The position numbers and the translations under genes are program-made. Positions 31,617 to 40,949 of a DNA stretch of 64,000 nucleotides are shown in pieces (position 1 is the stretch's first letter; every line of letters begins with the position of its first letter). A model generated the notes under the pieces. That model was given only the letters and a program-made list of their open reading frames with translations, had not been told where the DNA came from and did no database searches. Location: NCBI RefSeq assembly GCF_947367085.1, contig NZ_CANBCP010000004.1, forward strand, positions 1-64,000, given 5' to 3'. This DNA is from an uncultured Lactobacillus sp. (lineage in GTDB: Bacteria; Bacillota; Bacilli; Lactobacillales; Lactobacillaceae).

Positions 31617-32231
31617 ATGTTTTATAAAATAATACGTCCGATTGCTCGTTTTGTTGTCTGGGTTTTAAATGGACACCTGCATGTCCACCATAAAGATCGT
31701 TTACCTAAGGGGAATTACGTTTTAGTAGCTCCTCACAGAACTTGGTGGGAACCTATTTTATTTGCACTAGCAGCTAGTCCAATGGAATTTATGTTCATGG
31801 CCAAAAAAGAGCTTTTTAAAAATCCAATTTTACGTTTTATTTTAAATCATGCGCATGCTTTTGCAGTAGATCGTGATAATCCTGGTCCTTCAGCTATCAA
31901 AATTCCAGTCAAAGGATTAAGAAAAACAGATTTATCATTAATTATCTTTCCTTCTGGAACAAGACATTCTGAAGAATTAAAAAGCGGCGCCTTTGTAATC
32001 GCAAAAATGGCAAATAAGCCATTAGTCCCAGTTGTTTATCAAGGCCCCTTAACCTTTAAAGGGCTATTAAAAAGAAAACCTTTAAATGTCTGTTTCGGTG
32101 ACCCAATCACTATTGCTCGATCAACTAAAGTTGACAAAGATACTGTAGCAGGTCTTTACAAGGAATTAGAAAAAGCATGGGACAAAATCGACAAAGAACA
32201 AGATCCGACATTTAAATACATTCCTAGATAA
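31617..32231 (+). CDS. plsC: 1-acyl-sn-glycerol-3-phosphate acyltransferase (PlsC family)
   Basis: PlsC adds the second acyl chain to make phosphatidic acid. The 204-residue protein has an N-terminal hydrophobic segment, VAPHRTWWEP near 38-46 and FPSGTRHSEE near 112-121. The first block is HX4E rather than the usual HX4D, and the third has SGTR in place of EGTR. The fold match is good, but these substitutions leave the exact substrate open. A ribosome site TGGAGG precedes the ATG. It is divergent from the methyltransferase gene and followed by a terminator. Confidence 0.85.
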   Translation: MFYKIIRPIARFVVWVLNGHLHVHHKDRLPKGNYVLVAPHRTWWEPILFALAASPMEFMFMAKKELFKNPILRFILNHAHAFAVDRDNPGPSAIKIPVKGLRKTDLSLIIFPSGTRHSEELKSGAFVIAKMANKPLVPVVYQGPLTFKGLLKRKPLNVCFGDPITIARSTKVDKDTVAGLYKELEKAWDKIDKEQDPTFKYIPR

Positions 32232-32260
32232 AAGATTGTTTATTTTCAAACAATCTTTTT
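32231..32260 (+). terminator. Terminator after plsC
   Basis: AAAGATTGTTT (32231-32241) pairs with AAACAATCTTT (32248-32258), followed by a T run on the plus strand. It overlaps the plsC stop codon. Confidence 0.88.
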
Positions 32261-32322
32261 TAGTTATTTGAATTAATAGTGTTAAAATTAAGTGTCAAAA
32301 CATATTTAAGGAGTAGAAAATA

Positions 32323-33504
32323 ATGTTAGAAAAACCTTTATACAAAATGATGCTGAGCCATTCATTCAATATCCCCGTAAAAGTTACCTATTGGGATGGT
32401 AAATCTGAAGTTTACGGCAATGGGACACCAGAAGTCGAGGTTATTTTTAACAAAAAGATTCCTTTCTCAGACATCACTAATAACGCTTCTCTTGCTTTAG
32501 GGGAAGCTTATATGAATAAAGATCTTGAAATCAGAGGAAGTATTCAAAAGTTAATTGAATCGGCTTACGAAAACGCGGGCTCTTTCATGAGAGCCTCAAA
32601 ATTCAGAAAGTTTTTACCTAAACAAAAACATACTGAAAAGCAAAGTCAAGAAGACGTTCAAAGCCACTACGATATTGGTAATGACTTTTATCGTTTATGG
32701 TTAGATCCAACCATGACTTATTCCTGTGCCTATTTTACCAATGGAAATAACGACGACCTAGAAGCCGCACAAATTGCCAAAGTTCATCACATCTTGCAAA
32801 AGTTAAATCCTGAAAAAGGCAAAACTTTACTTGATATCGGCTGTGGCTGGGGAACTTTAATGTTAACAGCTGCTAAAGAATACAATTTAAAGGTTACTGG
32901 AGTTACTTTAAGTAGAGAACAATATGAATTAGTAACTAAGAAAATTAAAGATATGGGTCTACAAGACCAAGCTGAGGTCTTACTTGAGGATTATCGCGAG
33001 TTAGGTGATCGTCAATTTGATTATGTAACCTCAGTCGGGATGTTTGAACACGTTGGAAGCGAAAACTTAGGTGAATATTTCAAAGATGTTGCTAAATATC
33101 TTAAAATTGACGGAGTTGCTTTAATTCACGGAATTACTCGCCAGCAAGGTGGTGCAACTAATGCCTGGATTAACAAATACATTTTCCCAGGCGGCTACAT
33201 CCCTGGTTTAGTTGAGATTGTTTCTCGAATTGAAGAAGCTAACTTACAAATTACTGATATGGAAATGCTTCGTCGTCACTACCAAAGAACTCTCGAACTT
33301 TGGGATAAGAACTTTAATGAAGCTCGTCCAAAAGTTGAAGGTATGATGGGAGAAAGATTTGCTAGAATGTGGGATATGTACCTGCAAGCATGTGCGGCAA
33401 GTTTCCAATCAGGAAATATTGATGTTATTCAATATCTATTAACTAAGGGTCCATCAGGCAAAAACCTACCTATGACTCGTCAATACATGTTAAATGACAA
33501 ATAA
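32323..33504 (+). CDS. cfa: Cyclopropane-fatty-acyl-phospholipid synthase
   Basis: Cfa transfers a methylene from S-adenosylmethionine to unsaturated phospholipid acyl chains, part of acid and stress adaptation in lactobacilli. The 393-residue protein has [19 protein letters not shown] near 110-128, the SAM motif [11 protein letters not shown] near 169 and [12 protein letters not shown] near 240. [11 protein letters not shown] and [15 protein letters not shown] follow nearer the C-terminus. Size and motifs are normal. It shares direction with plsC but has a terminator between. Confidence 0.96.
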   Translation: MLEKPLYKMMLSHSFNIPVKVTYWDGKSEVYGNGTPEVEVIFNKKIPFSDITNNASLALGEAYMNKDLEIRGSIQKLIESAYENAGSFMRASKFRKFLPKQKHTEKQSQEDVQSHYDIGNDFYRLWLDPTMTYSCAYFTNGNNDDLEAAQIAKVHHILQKLNPEKGKTLLDIGCGWGTLMLTAAKEYNLKVTGVTLSREQYELVTKKIKDMGLQDQAEVLLEDYRELGDRQFDYVTSVGMFEHVGSENLGEYFKDVAKYLKIDGVALIHGITRQQGGATNAWINKYIFPGGYIPGLVEIVSRIEEANLQITDMEMLRRHYQRTLELWDKNFNEARPKVEGMMGERFARMWDMYLQACAASFQSGNIDVIQYLLTKGPSGKNLPMTRQYMLNDK

Positions 33505-33513
33505 TGACAAACA

Positions 33514-33541
33514 AAAACTGCGGATTGTGTTCCGCAGTTTT
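33514..33541. terminator. Bidirectional terminator between cfa and the convergent FAD oxidase gene
   Basis: AAAACTGCGGA (33514-33524) pairs with TCCGCAGTTTT (33531-33541), with A and T tracts on both sides. It serves cfa on the plus strand and the convergent gene on the minus strand. Confidence 0.9.
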
Positions 33542-33547
33542 TTGTTT

Positions 33548-34951
33548 CTATTCAAGTGGGAAAATTTTATCGGGATTAATAACACTATTTGGATCAAAGA
33601 CCTTTTTTAACTTTCTCAATAAATCTGTATAGTCTTGACCATAATAATCTTCAAACCAGTCTTTTCTAGCGTAACCTATTCCATGTTCACCAGACATATT
33701 ACCGTCTAAAGCTTTAGCTGTCTTATACAATTCACTAATTATATACTTACTTTTTTCTTTATATTCTTCATCAGACAAATTATCTGAACACAGATAGATA
33801 TGTAAATTACCATCTCCTGCATGACCAAAATTAGGAATTCGCATGCCAGTATCTTCTTCAAGCTCATCTACACGATGTAATACTTCAGGAATTTTGTTAA
33901 TTGGTACGCAAATATCTATTTCATCCATTTTTGGTGTTGATTTTTGAATTGCTAATAAGAGTGCTTCACGACATTCCCAAATCTTCTTAGCTTTTGCAGA
34001 GTCAGCATCTAAAATAACTGCTTTTTCAGCATTAAATGGCTTTGTTACTGCTAAAGCTTGCTGTAATTCGGCCTTTAGCTCGTCATCTGTAAATGCGTCA
34101 AGGCCTAATATGATAAAGCCATTACCAGTTTCAATAGGGAATTTTTCATTATAATACTTTTCCCAAAGGTTTATTACTTTGCGTCCCATAAACTCAACTG
34201 TCGTAGGTACAACTCCAGAAGCTAAAATTGCAGGGACGGATTTAATAGCACTATCTAAATTTGGAAACGGAATTATTGCATTGATTGATTTCTTTGGGCG
34301 TGGATAAAGTCTTAAAGTTACTTCAGTGACTACACCCAAAGTTCCTTCAGAGCCAATAATTAAATCTTTTAATGAGTATCCCGAGGCAGATTTAACTGCC
34401 TTAGTACCAAACTTGTATAATCTCCCATCAGTTAAAACTACAGATAACTTTCTAATATGCTCTCTTGTAACGCCATATTTAATTGCTTTTAATCCACCAG
34501 CATTAGTATCAACGTTCCCACCAATAGCTGCCCAGTGCATAGCAGGAGCCGGCATATAAGTAAATGGCTTATCAGCTAAAAATTCCTCAATATCTTTTAG
34601 ACGAATTCCGGCTTGAACCGTCATTGTTAAACTTTCTGGTTCATATTCAATCACCTTATTCATCTTAATCATATCTAAGCTAATGCCACCTTTGACAGTT
34701 AAATTAGCTCCCATAAGACCTGTCGAATTACCACGCGCTACAAGTGGAATATGATTATCACTTGCGTACTTAACAACTTTTTGAACCTCTTCATTAGTAA
34801 TCGGTTGTATAACTAAATCAGGCATCGCTTTAACAGTTTTAAACTGATCATGATCCCAATGACTAGTTGGATTAGTTATAAAACGTTCTTTATCAGTGAT
34901 AAAAGAACTCAGATTTTGTAAATCATTAGAATTAATTTTATGGTAATGCAT
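33548..34951 (-). CDS. FAD-binding 2-hydroxyacid oxidase/dehydrogenase (GlcD/D-lactate dehydrogenase family)
   Basis: This 467-residue flavoprotein has an N-terminal PCMH-type FAD domain with ARGNSTGLMGANL near 76-88, GGNVDTNAGGLKAIKYG near 147-163 and GSEGTLGVVTEVTLRLYP near 200-217. The FAD-oxidase C-terminal domain follows, with NFGHAGDGNLHIYL near 370 and GEHGIGYARKDWF near 420. The family oxidises D-lactate, glycolate or other 2-hydroxyacids; the substrate cannot be fixed by eye. A cre site overlaps the promoter, so glucose repression through CcpA is likely. Confidence 0.88.
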   Translation of the reverse strand: MHYHKINSNDLQNLSSFITDKERFITNPTSHWDHDQFKTVKAMPDLVIQPITNEEVQKVVKYASDNHIPLVARGNSTGLMGANLTVKGGISLDMIKMNKVIEYEPESLTMTVQAGIRLKDIEEFLADKPFTYMPAPAMHWAAIGGNVDTNAGGLKAIKYGVTREHIRKLSVVLTDGRLYKFGTKAVKSASGYSLKDLIIGSEGTLGVVTEVTLRLYPRPKKSINAIIPFPNLDSAIKSVPAILASGVVPTTVEFMGRKVINLWEKYYNEKFPIETGNGFIILGLDAFTDDELKAELQQALAVTKPFNAEKAVILDADSAKAKKIWECREALLLAIQKSTPKMDEIDICVPINKIPEVLHRVDELEEDTGMRIPNFGHAGDGNLHIYLCSDNLSDEEYKEKSKYIISELYKTAKALDGNMSGEHGIGYARKDWFEDYYGQDYTDLLRKLKKVFDPNSVINPDKIFPLE

Positions 34952-34989
34952 AATAGTACCTCATTCTTTAATCATTTTTCTATACATAA

Positions 34990-35024
34990 TTAGTTTATCC
35001 TATATATGTAAGCGCTGTCAAAGA
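34990..35024 (-). promoter_or_regulatory. Predicted promoter with overlapping CcpA cre site
   Basis: The plus-strand sequence at 35007-35020, TGTAAGCGCTGTCA, matches the cre consensus TGWAANCGNTNWCA at every position. On the minus strand it overlaps a TTGACA -35 box. A TAAACT-like -10 lies about 18 bases further on. Position on the promoter fits CcpA repression of the FAD oxidase. Confidence 0.75.
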
Positions 35025-35029
35025 AGTTC

Positions 35030-35057
35030 AAAAAAAGAATGACATTTCTGTCATTCT
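35030..35057 (-). terminator. Terminator after the heterodimeric ABC exporter
   Basis: AGAATGACA (35036-35044) pairs perfectly with TGTCATTCT (35049-35057) around TTTC. On the minus strand seven T residues follow. Confidence 0.9.
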
Positions 35058-35070
35058 CATATACTTTTGT

Positions 35071-36864
35071 CTATTCTGATTTATGATTTTGCAGGGTATA
35101 AAGATTATAGTAATAACCTTTTTTAGCTAATAACTCATTGTGCGTTCCCTTTTCAATTATGCGACCCTTATCTAAGACAATAATTTGATCTGCATCAACA
35201 ATTGTTGAAAGACGGTGAGCGATAGCCAAAGTTGTTCTCCCCTGTCTTAGCTTTTTTAGACCGTCCTGAATTAAAGTTTCGGTTTCAGTATCAACATTGG
35301 CTGTGGCTTCATCCAAAACTAATATTTTAGGATCAGTAACTAAAGTTCGAGCAAAAGATATTAATTGTCGCTCCCCTTGACTTAACTCACTACCGCCTTC
35401 GATAACCTTAGCATGGTATTTACCAGGCATTTTTTCAATAAACTCATCAGCTTGAACGGCCTTAGCAGCTTGCTTAATTTGTTGATCAGAAATTTTATCA
35501 TTATATAGTCTGATATTAGATGCAATGTCACCATAAAACATGAATGGCTCTTGTAAGACCAAACCTAATTTTTTACGCAGCTGCTCTTTAGGATACTTTT
35601 TAATATCAACACCGTCTATTAAGATTTGTCCCTTATGAAATTCATAAAAACGCATCATGACGTTGATAATCGAACTTTTACCAGATCCAGTATGTCCAAC
35701 AATCCCTAAAGTTTCTCCAGGATTTACTGTAAAGCTTATATCATGTAAAATCTCATGCTTTCCATCGTAAGAAAAGCTAACATGCTTAAATTCAATCTTA
35801 CCTTTAGAAATTGTTAAACCAGCTTCGGCGTCTTGCTTAGGCTCATATTCAGTATTATCTAAAATTGCGAAAATTCTTTTACCCGCTACTATTCCATCCT
35901 GAAACAATGTCATCTGATCCATTAAAGTCGCTATTGGATTAAATAATTGAGAAATGTATTGTGAAAATGCATAAACAACTCCAGCTGGGACAAATGTTTC
36001 TTGTAGTGGAAAGCCAAAATACATCAATGCAACTGCTAAAGCAAGTGAATACAACATACTGGTCAAAGGTGAAAGCAGCAATGAGTTCATTTTAATCATA
36101 TTAAAACGCGTCTGCATTAAACCACCATTTTCACCTTCAAAACGGTCAGTCATACGATCTTGCTGGCTAAATTGTTGGATGACTGAAACACCTTCAATTG
36201 ATTCATTCAAGTTAGTATTAATTCTACTGAGTTGTTCACGATAATTACGATATAACTTTGAACTCATTCTTGAGTAAACTGCCATAATCACAAACATAAT
36301 CGGTATAAAGATCAACATCAACCACCCAGCAGTAGAATTAGTAACAAACATTGCTACTGTAGCTGAAAGCACCGAAAAGATCGCCATAATCGTACTATTT
36401 AAGACTGTTAAAAAATTACTCAAAGTCATCGTATCATTAGTAACTCTTGAAACAATCGATCCAGCTGGTGTTTGATCAAAATAACGCATCCCTAATTTGT
36501 GTAGTTTACGATAGAGAGTTTTTCTCACCTCTTCTAAAGTGTTTTCTGCACCCACTGCAAAAAAGTATTCATAAACAAATTGTAAGATTGCCTTCAATAA
36601 TGATCCGACTGCATATAAAAGTCCTGCATAGAGGATAATTTGAACAGTAATACTTTGCTTTAATAAAAAATGATCTAAAAAGTATTGAAGACCATATGGC
36701 AAAAGCATATTGATCACACTAACCAAGAATGCCCCTAAAATTGCAACTAAAATTTGATACTTATAGGACATGAAAAAAGTTAGCAATCGTTTAAAAATTT
36801 GAACTTGCTCTTTAATCGGAATTGCTTGTGACCACACTGATTGGCTTTTTTCTTCATTATCCAT
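35071..36864 (-). CDS. ABC exporter half, canonical-ATPase subunit (LmrD/BmrD-like)
   Basis: The 597-residue protein has a six-helix exporter domain (about 30-335) and an ATPase domain with Walker A GHTGSGKSS, signature LSQGER (variant of LSGGQ), Walker B ILVLDEATANVD with catalytic Glu, and AHRLSTI. I use the ATG at 36864; a GTG four codons upstream is poorly spaced from the ribosome site. It overlaps the stop of the upstream subunit by 8 bases. Canonical Walker B with a variant signature fits one half of a heterodimeric multidrug-type exporter. Substrate unknown. Confidence 0.85.
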   Translation of the reverse strand: MDNEEKSQSVWSQAIPIKEQVQIFKRLLTFFMSYKYQILVAILGAFLVSVINMLLPYGLQYFLDHFLLKQSITVQIILYAGLLYAVGSLLKAILQFVYEYFFAVGAENTLEEVRKTLYRKLHKLGMRYFDQTPAGSIVSRVTNDTMTLSNFLTVLNSTIMAIFSVLSATVAMFVTNSTAGWLMLIFIPIMFVIMAVYSRMSSKLYRNYREQLSRINTNLNESIEGVSVIQQFSQQDRMTDRFEGENGGLMQTRFNMIKMNSLLLSPLTSMLYSLALAVALMYFGFPLQETFVPAGVVYAFSQYISQLFNPIATLMDQMTLFQDGIVAGKRIFAILDNTEYEPKQDAEAGLTISKGKIEFKHVSFSYDGKHEILHDISFTVNPGETLGIVGHTGSGKSSIINVMMRFYEFHKGQILIDGVDIKKYPKEQLRKKLGLVLQEPFMFYGDIASNIRLYNDKISDQQIKQAAKAVQADEFIEKMPGKYHAKVIEGGSELSQGERQLISFARTLVTDPKILVLDEATANVDTETETLIQDGLKKLRQGRTTLAIAHRLSTIVDADQIIVLDKGRIIEKGTHNELLAKKGYYYNLYTLQNHKSE

Positions 36865-38623
36865 TATCGTTTTCACCTACCTTATCTTCTAATTCTTGCC
36901 GCTGCCACATATCTGCGTACCATCCATTTTCATCAAGTAATTCTTGATGAGTTCCCCGTTCGATTACCTGTCCATTTTTCAATACTAAGATGATATCAGC
37001 ATTTTTAACAGAAGTTAGTCGGTGAGTAGCAATAATAGTAGTTTTGTCTTTTCGTTCCTCACGAAGAGAAGACAATATTTCCGATTCAGTTTTTGCGTCC
37101 ACGGCTGACAATGCATCATCTAAAATTAAAATCTGACTTTGTTTAAGCAAAGCGCGAGCAATTGAAATACGTTGCCTTTGTCCTCCAGAAAGCGAAACCC
37201 CATTTTCTCCAACTAAAGTGTTGTAAGATCTTGGCATCTGCAAAATATCATTATGCAAATCACTTTTTTTAGCAACATCAATAATCTGATTGCTTTCAGC
37301 ATCGGCATTAGAAAAAGAAATATTTCTCTGAATACTTGTAGAAAATAGATAATTATTTTGAGGTACATAAGAAATTTGTCTTAAAAGTAAATTCAACGGA
37401 ATATTTCTAATATCGTGACCATTTAATGAAATTTCACCATCGTAGTCATCAAATTCACGCAATAACAACTGGATGATGGTAGTTTTACCTGAGCCTACTC
37501 GTCCAACTAAGCCTAACGTTTGACCAGGCTTTAACAAAAAATGAACATTCTTTAAAACCGTTACATTTTTTTCGTCAGGATAAGCAAATCGCTGAATATC
37601 AAAATTTAGATCTCCTTGAAGATCCTGAGCAGTCAATGAATCGTCAGCGTGTTCATCAGTGATTAATGATTTTTCATTTAATATTTTTTCGACACGATCA
37701 TAACTAGCACTTCCGCGTTCTAGAATATTAAATAAATAACCAATTGCAAACATTGGCCAAACCATATTACCAATATAAGCGACAAAAGAAACTAACTGGC
37801 CAACTGATAAGACTTTATTAGTGACAAGTAAACTTCCATAGATAATAGTTATTGTATAAGTTAAACCGATAATGACAGTACCTAAAGGATCAAACAAACA
37901 ATTCCACACAAAGACGCGCTTGTTAATTTTGATTGTTTGATCAACCATCTTATCAAAAGAAGCTGTATCTTGTTGACCCTGACCAAAAGTTTTTAAAACT
38001 TTGATCCCAGAAACTGATTCTTGAGTTTTATTATTCAATCTAGAAAAAGCCGCTTGCGATTTATCAAAAGCATCGTGTAAACGATCACCTAGATTTTTTG
38101 CTCCCCATGCTAAAAAAGGAAGTGGTAACAATGCAATGATTGTTAAACGAAAATCTACAAAGACAATCATCGCAATCATCGTTGATAAACCCATTACCAA
38201 TGAATCCACTAATGTCAAAACACCATCACCTGCAACATTTTGGATAGCCGAAACATCATTTGTAGCATGAGCCATCAAATCACCTGTTCGATGACGTTGA
38301 TAAAAAGTGCGGTCCATATCCATAAAGTGATTGTATAATTTTGATCTCATCTGGCGTTCCAATTGAGCTGCTCCACCCCAAATCTGTTTTCGCCAAAAAA
38401 ATCGTAAAATATACAAAACAACCGCTGTCGCAATAACAGCTAAAATTAGCATCCCATATTGGCCCCAGCTGATATGACCTTTATCAAGTTGATCAGCCAT
38501 CAAACCTAAAACCCTAGGTGGTACTAAGTTGGCAAAAGAAGTTAAAGCTAAAAAAGTGATTCCAATGATATAGCGTTTTTTCTCCTTCTTGAAAAACCAA
38601 CCTAACTTTTTAAATATTCCCAT
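36857..38623 (-). CDS. ABC exporter half, degenerate-site subunit (LmrC/BmrC-like)
   Basis: The 588-residue protein has an exporter-type membrane domain (about 15-310) and an ATPase domain with Walker A GRVGSGKTT, signature LSGGQRQ and Walker B ILILDDALSAVD. The residue after Walker B Asp is Asp instead of catalytic Glu. The partner has Glu here but a changed signature, so the pair should have one active and one degenerate ATP site, as in LmrCD, BmrCD and TM287/288. It is first in a two-gene operon. Confidence 0.85.
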   Translation of the reverse strand: MGIFKKLGWFFKKEKKRYIIGITFLALTSFANLVPPRVLGLMADQLDKGHISWGQYGMLILAVIATAVVLYILRFFWRKQIWGGAAQLERQMRSKLYNHFMDMDRTFYQRHRTGDLMAHATNDVSAIQNVAGDGVLTLVDSLVMGLSTMIAMIVFVDFRLTIIALLPLPFLAWGAKNLGDRLHDAFDKSQAAFSRLNNKTQESVSGIKVLKTFGQGQQDTASFDKMVDQTIKINKRVFVWNCLFDPLGTVIIGLTYTITIIYGSLLVTNKVLSVGQLVSFVAYIGNMVWPMFAIGYLFNILERGSASYDRVEKILNEKSLITDEHADDSLTAQDLQGDLNFDIQRFAYPDEKNVTVLKNVHFLLKPGQTLGLVGRVGSGKTTIIQLLLREFDDYDGEISLNGHDIRNIPLNLLLRQISYVPQNNYLFSTSIQRNISFSNADAESNQIIDVAKKSDLHNDILQMPRSYNTLVGENGVSLSGGQRQRISIARALLKQSQILILDDALSAVDAKTESEILSSLREERKDKTTIIATHRLTSVKNADIILVLKNGQVIERGTHQELLDENGWYADMWQRQELEDKVGENDNG

Positions 38624-38651
38624 GTATTACCTCTAAGCTTAAAAACAAAAG

Positions 38652-38684
38652 AAAGGAAGGCAGTGATAATCCTTGCCCTCCTTT
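38652..38684 (-). terminator. Terminator between yneF and the ABC exporter operon
   Basis: On the minus strand AAAGGAGGGCA pairs with TGCCTTCCTTT with one G-U pair, around an 11-base loop. CTTTTGTTTTT follows. It separates yneF from the exporter genes, whose promoter must lie in the short remaining gap or depend on read-through. Confidence 0.75.
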
Positions 38685-38711
38685 ATCTCAAAATTAGTGA
38701 TCAGATAGAAC

Positions 38712-38933
38712 TTACTTATTTTGTTGGTGCTTCATCATGTTCATTACTTGATTCAACTTCTTAGCAGATGGTTTTTGTCCCATTTGTGACATCATAGCAG
38801 CAATCATATCTTCACTAATTGGAGGATTGTCTTTGAAATACTTCTTCATATAAGCACGTGCACCATAAAAGCCTCCAATAAGACCAATAAGTAGTGCGAT
38901 GACAATCAAAAATATTGCTAATCCTAAGTTCAT
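38712..38933 (-). CDS. yneF: YneF family small membrane protein
   Basis: The 73-residue protein has one N-terminal membrane segment (about 3-25, LAIFLIVIALLIGLIGGFYGA) and a conserved cytoplasmic tail with YMKKYFKDNPPI and MMSQMGQKPSAKKLNQ. This matches UPF0154/YneF, widespread in Firmicutes and without a firm function. It is near ynzC and lexA, a neighbourhood also seen in Bacillus. Confidence 0.9.
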   Translation of the reverse strand: MNLGLAIFLIVIALLIGLIGGFYGARAYMKKYFKDNPPISEDMIAAMMSQMGQKPSAKKLNQVMNMMKHQQNK

Positions 38934-39002
38934 TATGTAAAAACCTCCAATTTCGTATCAAGTAAATTCTACTAAAAAACCACTTCTTTTTAAAGACTAT
39001 TT

Positions 39003-39251
39003 CTAATCTTTTCTTAAACCTTTTCTTCGTTGAGCTTCTTTAGCCTTCTCAGAAGTCACTTCTTTACCATCTTTATCAATCACGACAGTATCTTCAAGCT
39101 GCTGTCTGAATCCGGCTCTAAAGTTTTCCAAAAATGCTGCTCTAAGCTTTTTTCTTTCTTCTAGTTCTTCAGGAGTAAGTTCTCTTTCTTGACTAGTGTG
39201 ATAAAGTTCATTGATTCTCTTGATAACCTTTTCTTCTTCTTTTTTATCCAT
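39003..39251 (-). CDS. ynzC: YnzC family (DUF896) protein
   Basis: I place the start at 39251 (MDKKEEEKVIKRINEL) after GAGGTG. The 82-residue protein shows RINELYHTSQERELTPEELEERKKLR and FRAGFRQQLEDTVVIDKDGKEV, typical of DUF896. The B. subtilis homologue is LexA-regulated with yneA. It is divergent from lexA, 146 bases away, so shared SOS control is possible but no second LexA box is visible. Confidence 0.9.
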   Translation of the reverse strand: MDKKEEEKVIKRINELYHTSQERELTPEELEERKKLRAAFLENFRAGFRQQLEDTVVIDKDGKEVTSEKAKEAQRRKGLRKD

Positions 39252-39330
39252 AATTAAACACCTCACTATTCAACACCTAGTCTACCCTAGTTATTTAAAG
39301 AAAAAAAGCGCAAAGTTTTAAAATTTCTTA

Positions 39331-39369
39331 GAACGTTTGTTTGTTAATTGCAAATAAATTTGCTAAAAT
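39331..39369 (+). promoter_or_regulatory. lexA promoter with overlapping LexA (SOS) box
   Basis: GAACGTTTGTTTG (39331-39343) matches the Gram-positive LexA/DinR pattern GAACNNNNGTTY. It overlaps the -35 box TTGTTA (39341-39346). The -10 box TAAAAT (39364-39369) is 17 bases further on. This fits autorepression of lexA. Confidence 0.78.
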
Positions 39370-39397
39370 AAGAATAAGAAATTAATGGAGATAAATT

Positions 39398-40021
39398 ATG
39401 ACTGAAACACATGAGAGCAAGCAATTAGAAATTTTAAGATATATTTATGATACTGTTGAAGATCGGGGATTTCCACCTACAGTACGAGAGATATGTACTG
39501 CTGTTAATTTATCCTCTACTTCAACTGTTCATGGACATTTATCCCGTCTTGAACGTAAAGGCTATATTGTAAAAGATGCTACTAAACCTCGCGCAATCGA
39601 AGTAACTCATGCCGGCTTAGACGCACTTGACATTAAGCCAACTGATATTCCGGTCGTTGGTGTCGTTACAGCGGGACAACCAATTTTAGCAGTTGAAGAT
39701 ATCGAAGATTATTTCCCACTTCCACCAGACCTTGAAAGTGATGCTGGTGACTTATTCATGTTAAAGGTTCACGGAACCTCAATGATTAATGCCGGAATTT
39801 TAGATGGGGACAATGTAATCGTTCGTAAGCAATCAAGTGCCAACAACGGTGAGATTGTTGTCGCAATGACTGAAGAAAATGAAGCCACAGTTAAAAGATT
39901 TTACAAAGAAAAAGATCATTATCGCTTGCAACCTGAAAATGATACTATGGCTCCAATTATTTTAAATGAAGTACAAATTTTAGGAAAAGTTGTTGGGCTT
40001 TATCGAAATAATATTGATTAA
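39398..40021 (+). CDS. lexA: SOS response repressor and autoprotease LexA
   Basis: LexA represses SOS genes and cleaves itself when RecA filaments form. The 207-residue protein has an N-terminal winged helix ([24 protein letters not shown] near 25-48). Its S24-type protease domain has the cleavage site Ala92-Gly93 (VTAGQPI), Ser128 (HGTSM) and Lys166 (TVKRFY). A LexA box overlaps its promoter. Confidence 0.97.
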   Translation: MTETHESKQLEILRYIYDTVEDRGFPPTVREICTAVNLSSTSTVHGHLSRLERKGYIVKDATKPRAIEVTHAGLDALDIKPTDIPVVGVVTAGQPILAVEDIEDYFPLPPDLESDAGDLFMLKVHGTSMINAGILDGDNVIVRKQSSANNGEIVVAMTEENEATVKRFYKEKDHYRLQPENDTMAPIILNEVQILGKVVGLYRNNID

Positions 40022-40050
40022 AAAAAGTGGATCGTTTGATCCACTTTTTT
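40021..40050. terminator. Bidirectional terminator between lexA and the convergent lipoprotein gene
   Basis: AAAAAAGTGGATC pairs with GATCCACTTTTTT around GTTT. The symmetrical A and T tracts fit both strands. Confidence 0.92.
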
Positions 40051-40064
40051 GTTTGAGCCGAGAT

Positions 40065-40889
40065 TTATTTCATACTTGCGATCATCTTAAATGCAGTATC
40101 TAAACTGTGAGCTCTAATTTGGTAAACCCGATTATTTTGCTTCCAAGATATTACATTCCCTAATGATCCATAAGATTCAGCAACTTGAATTCTCATTGAA
40201 CCATGTGTCTGTGGTTCAGGTAACTTGTATTTCTTAGCCAAAGCCGCAACTTTTTTAGCTGTTGTAAGCGGCTCTTGGTCAGCAACAGTCGAGGCATGAA
40301 TGCTAAATGACCATTTTCCTTGAGTCCAACTTAAATAAGTTTGACCAGCTCCGCTTTGCTGAGTTGCTACAACGTCGTCAGTAACCTTGACTTGTGGCAA
40401 GCTCTTATCATCAGCTTGAAAGTTAATTACATCAGCTGTTTGACTATCATTCAAATTGTTTTCTTCAGATAAAACAGCAAACGGACGCTCTTTCTTTATT
40501 GCTGGATTATTAAATTTTAAAGCAGTCTTACCGACACTATAATAAATATCATTTTCACCATTTGCTTTTGTATAGCGAACATTCAATTTATCTGAACCGG
40601 ATGTTAGACCATCAGATTGTGGCAGAATCATCTCTGGAAAAACTTTTTTCAGTTGACGGTTCATTTGTAATAAACGGCTGGTTTGAGGAGCCTGACTTTG
40701 ACTGTGATTTGACTCAGACTCATTGTTGGTCTTTTCAGTAGACTTAGTAGCCACTTTGTTCTTTTTAACTTGGCTTCTTTTACTACTTTGAGAGCTTGTA
40801 GAAGTATTTGAACTAGCGTTATTTTGACAAGCAACCGTAAATAAAGCAGTTGCAATAGCTAGCGCAGCCACACTATATTTCTTTTTCAT
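40065..40889 (-). CDS. Predicted lipoprotein of unknown function
   Basis: I place the start at 40889 (MKKKYSVAALAIAT) because GGAGG precedes it; ten further upstream codons are unlikely. The 274-residue protein has a lipoprotein signal with lipobox TVAC (Cys near residue 21). A Ser/Thr/Asn/Lys-rich linker (about 22-70) leads into a globular region without a domain I recognise. The C-terminal half has several Trp and Tyr residues (YLSWTQGKWSFSIHA). It faces lexA convergently and is not clearly part of an operon. Confidence 0.75.
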   Translation of the reverse strand: MKKKYSVAALAIATALFTVACQNNASSNTSTSSQSSKRSQVKKNKVATKSTEKTNNESESNHSQSQAPQTSRLLQMNRQLKKVFPEMILPQSDGLTSGSDKLNVRYTKANGENDIYYSVGKTALKFNNPAIKKERPFAVLSEENNLNDSQTADVINFQADDKSLPQVKVTDDVVATQQSGAGQTYLSWTQGKWSFSIHASTVADQEPLTTAKKVAALAKKYKLPEPQTHGSMRIQVAESYGSLGNVISWKQNNRVYQIRAHSLDTAFKMIASMK

Positions 40890-40949
40890 GATTCTACCTC
40901 CATCATATTTATCTAACACTAGATTATCATAATTTTGGTGAGTTCAATA

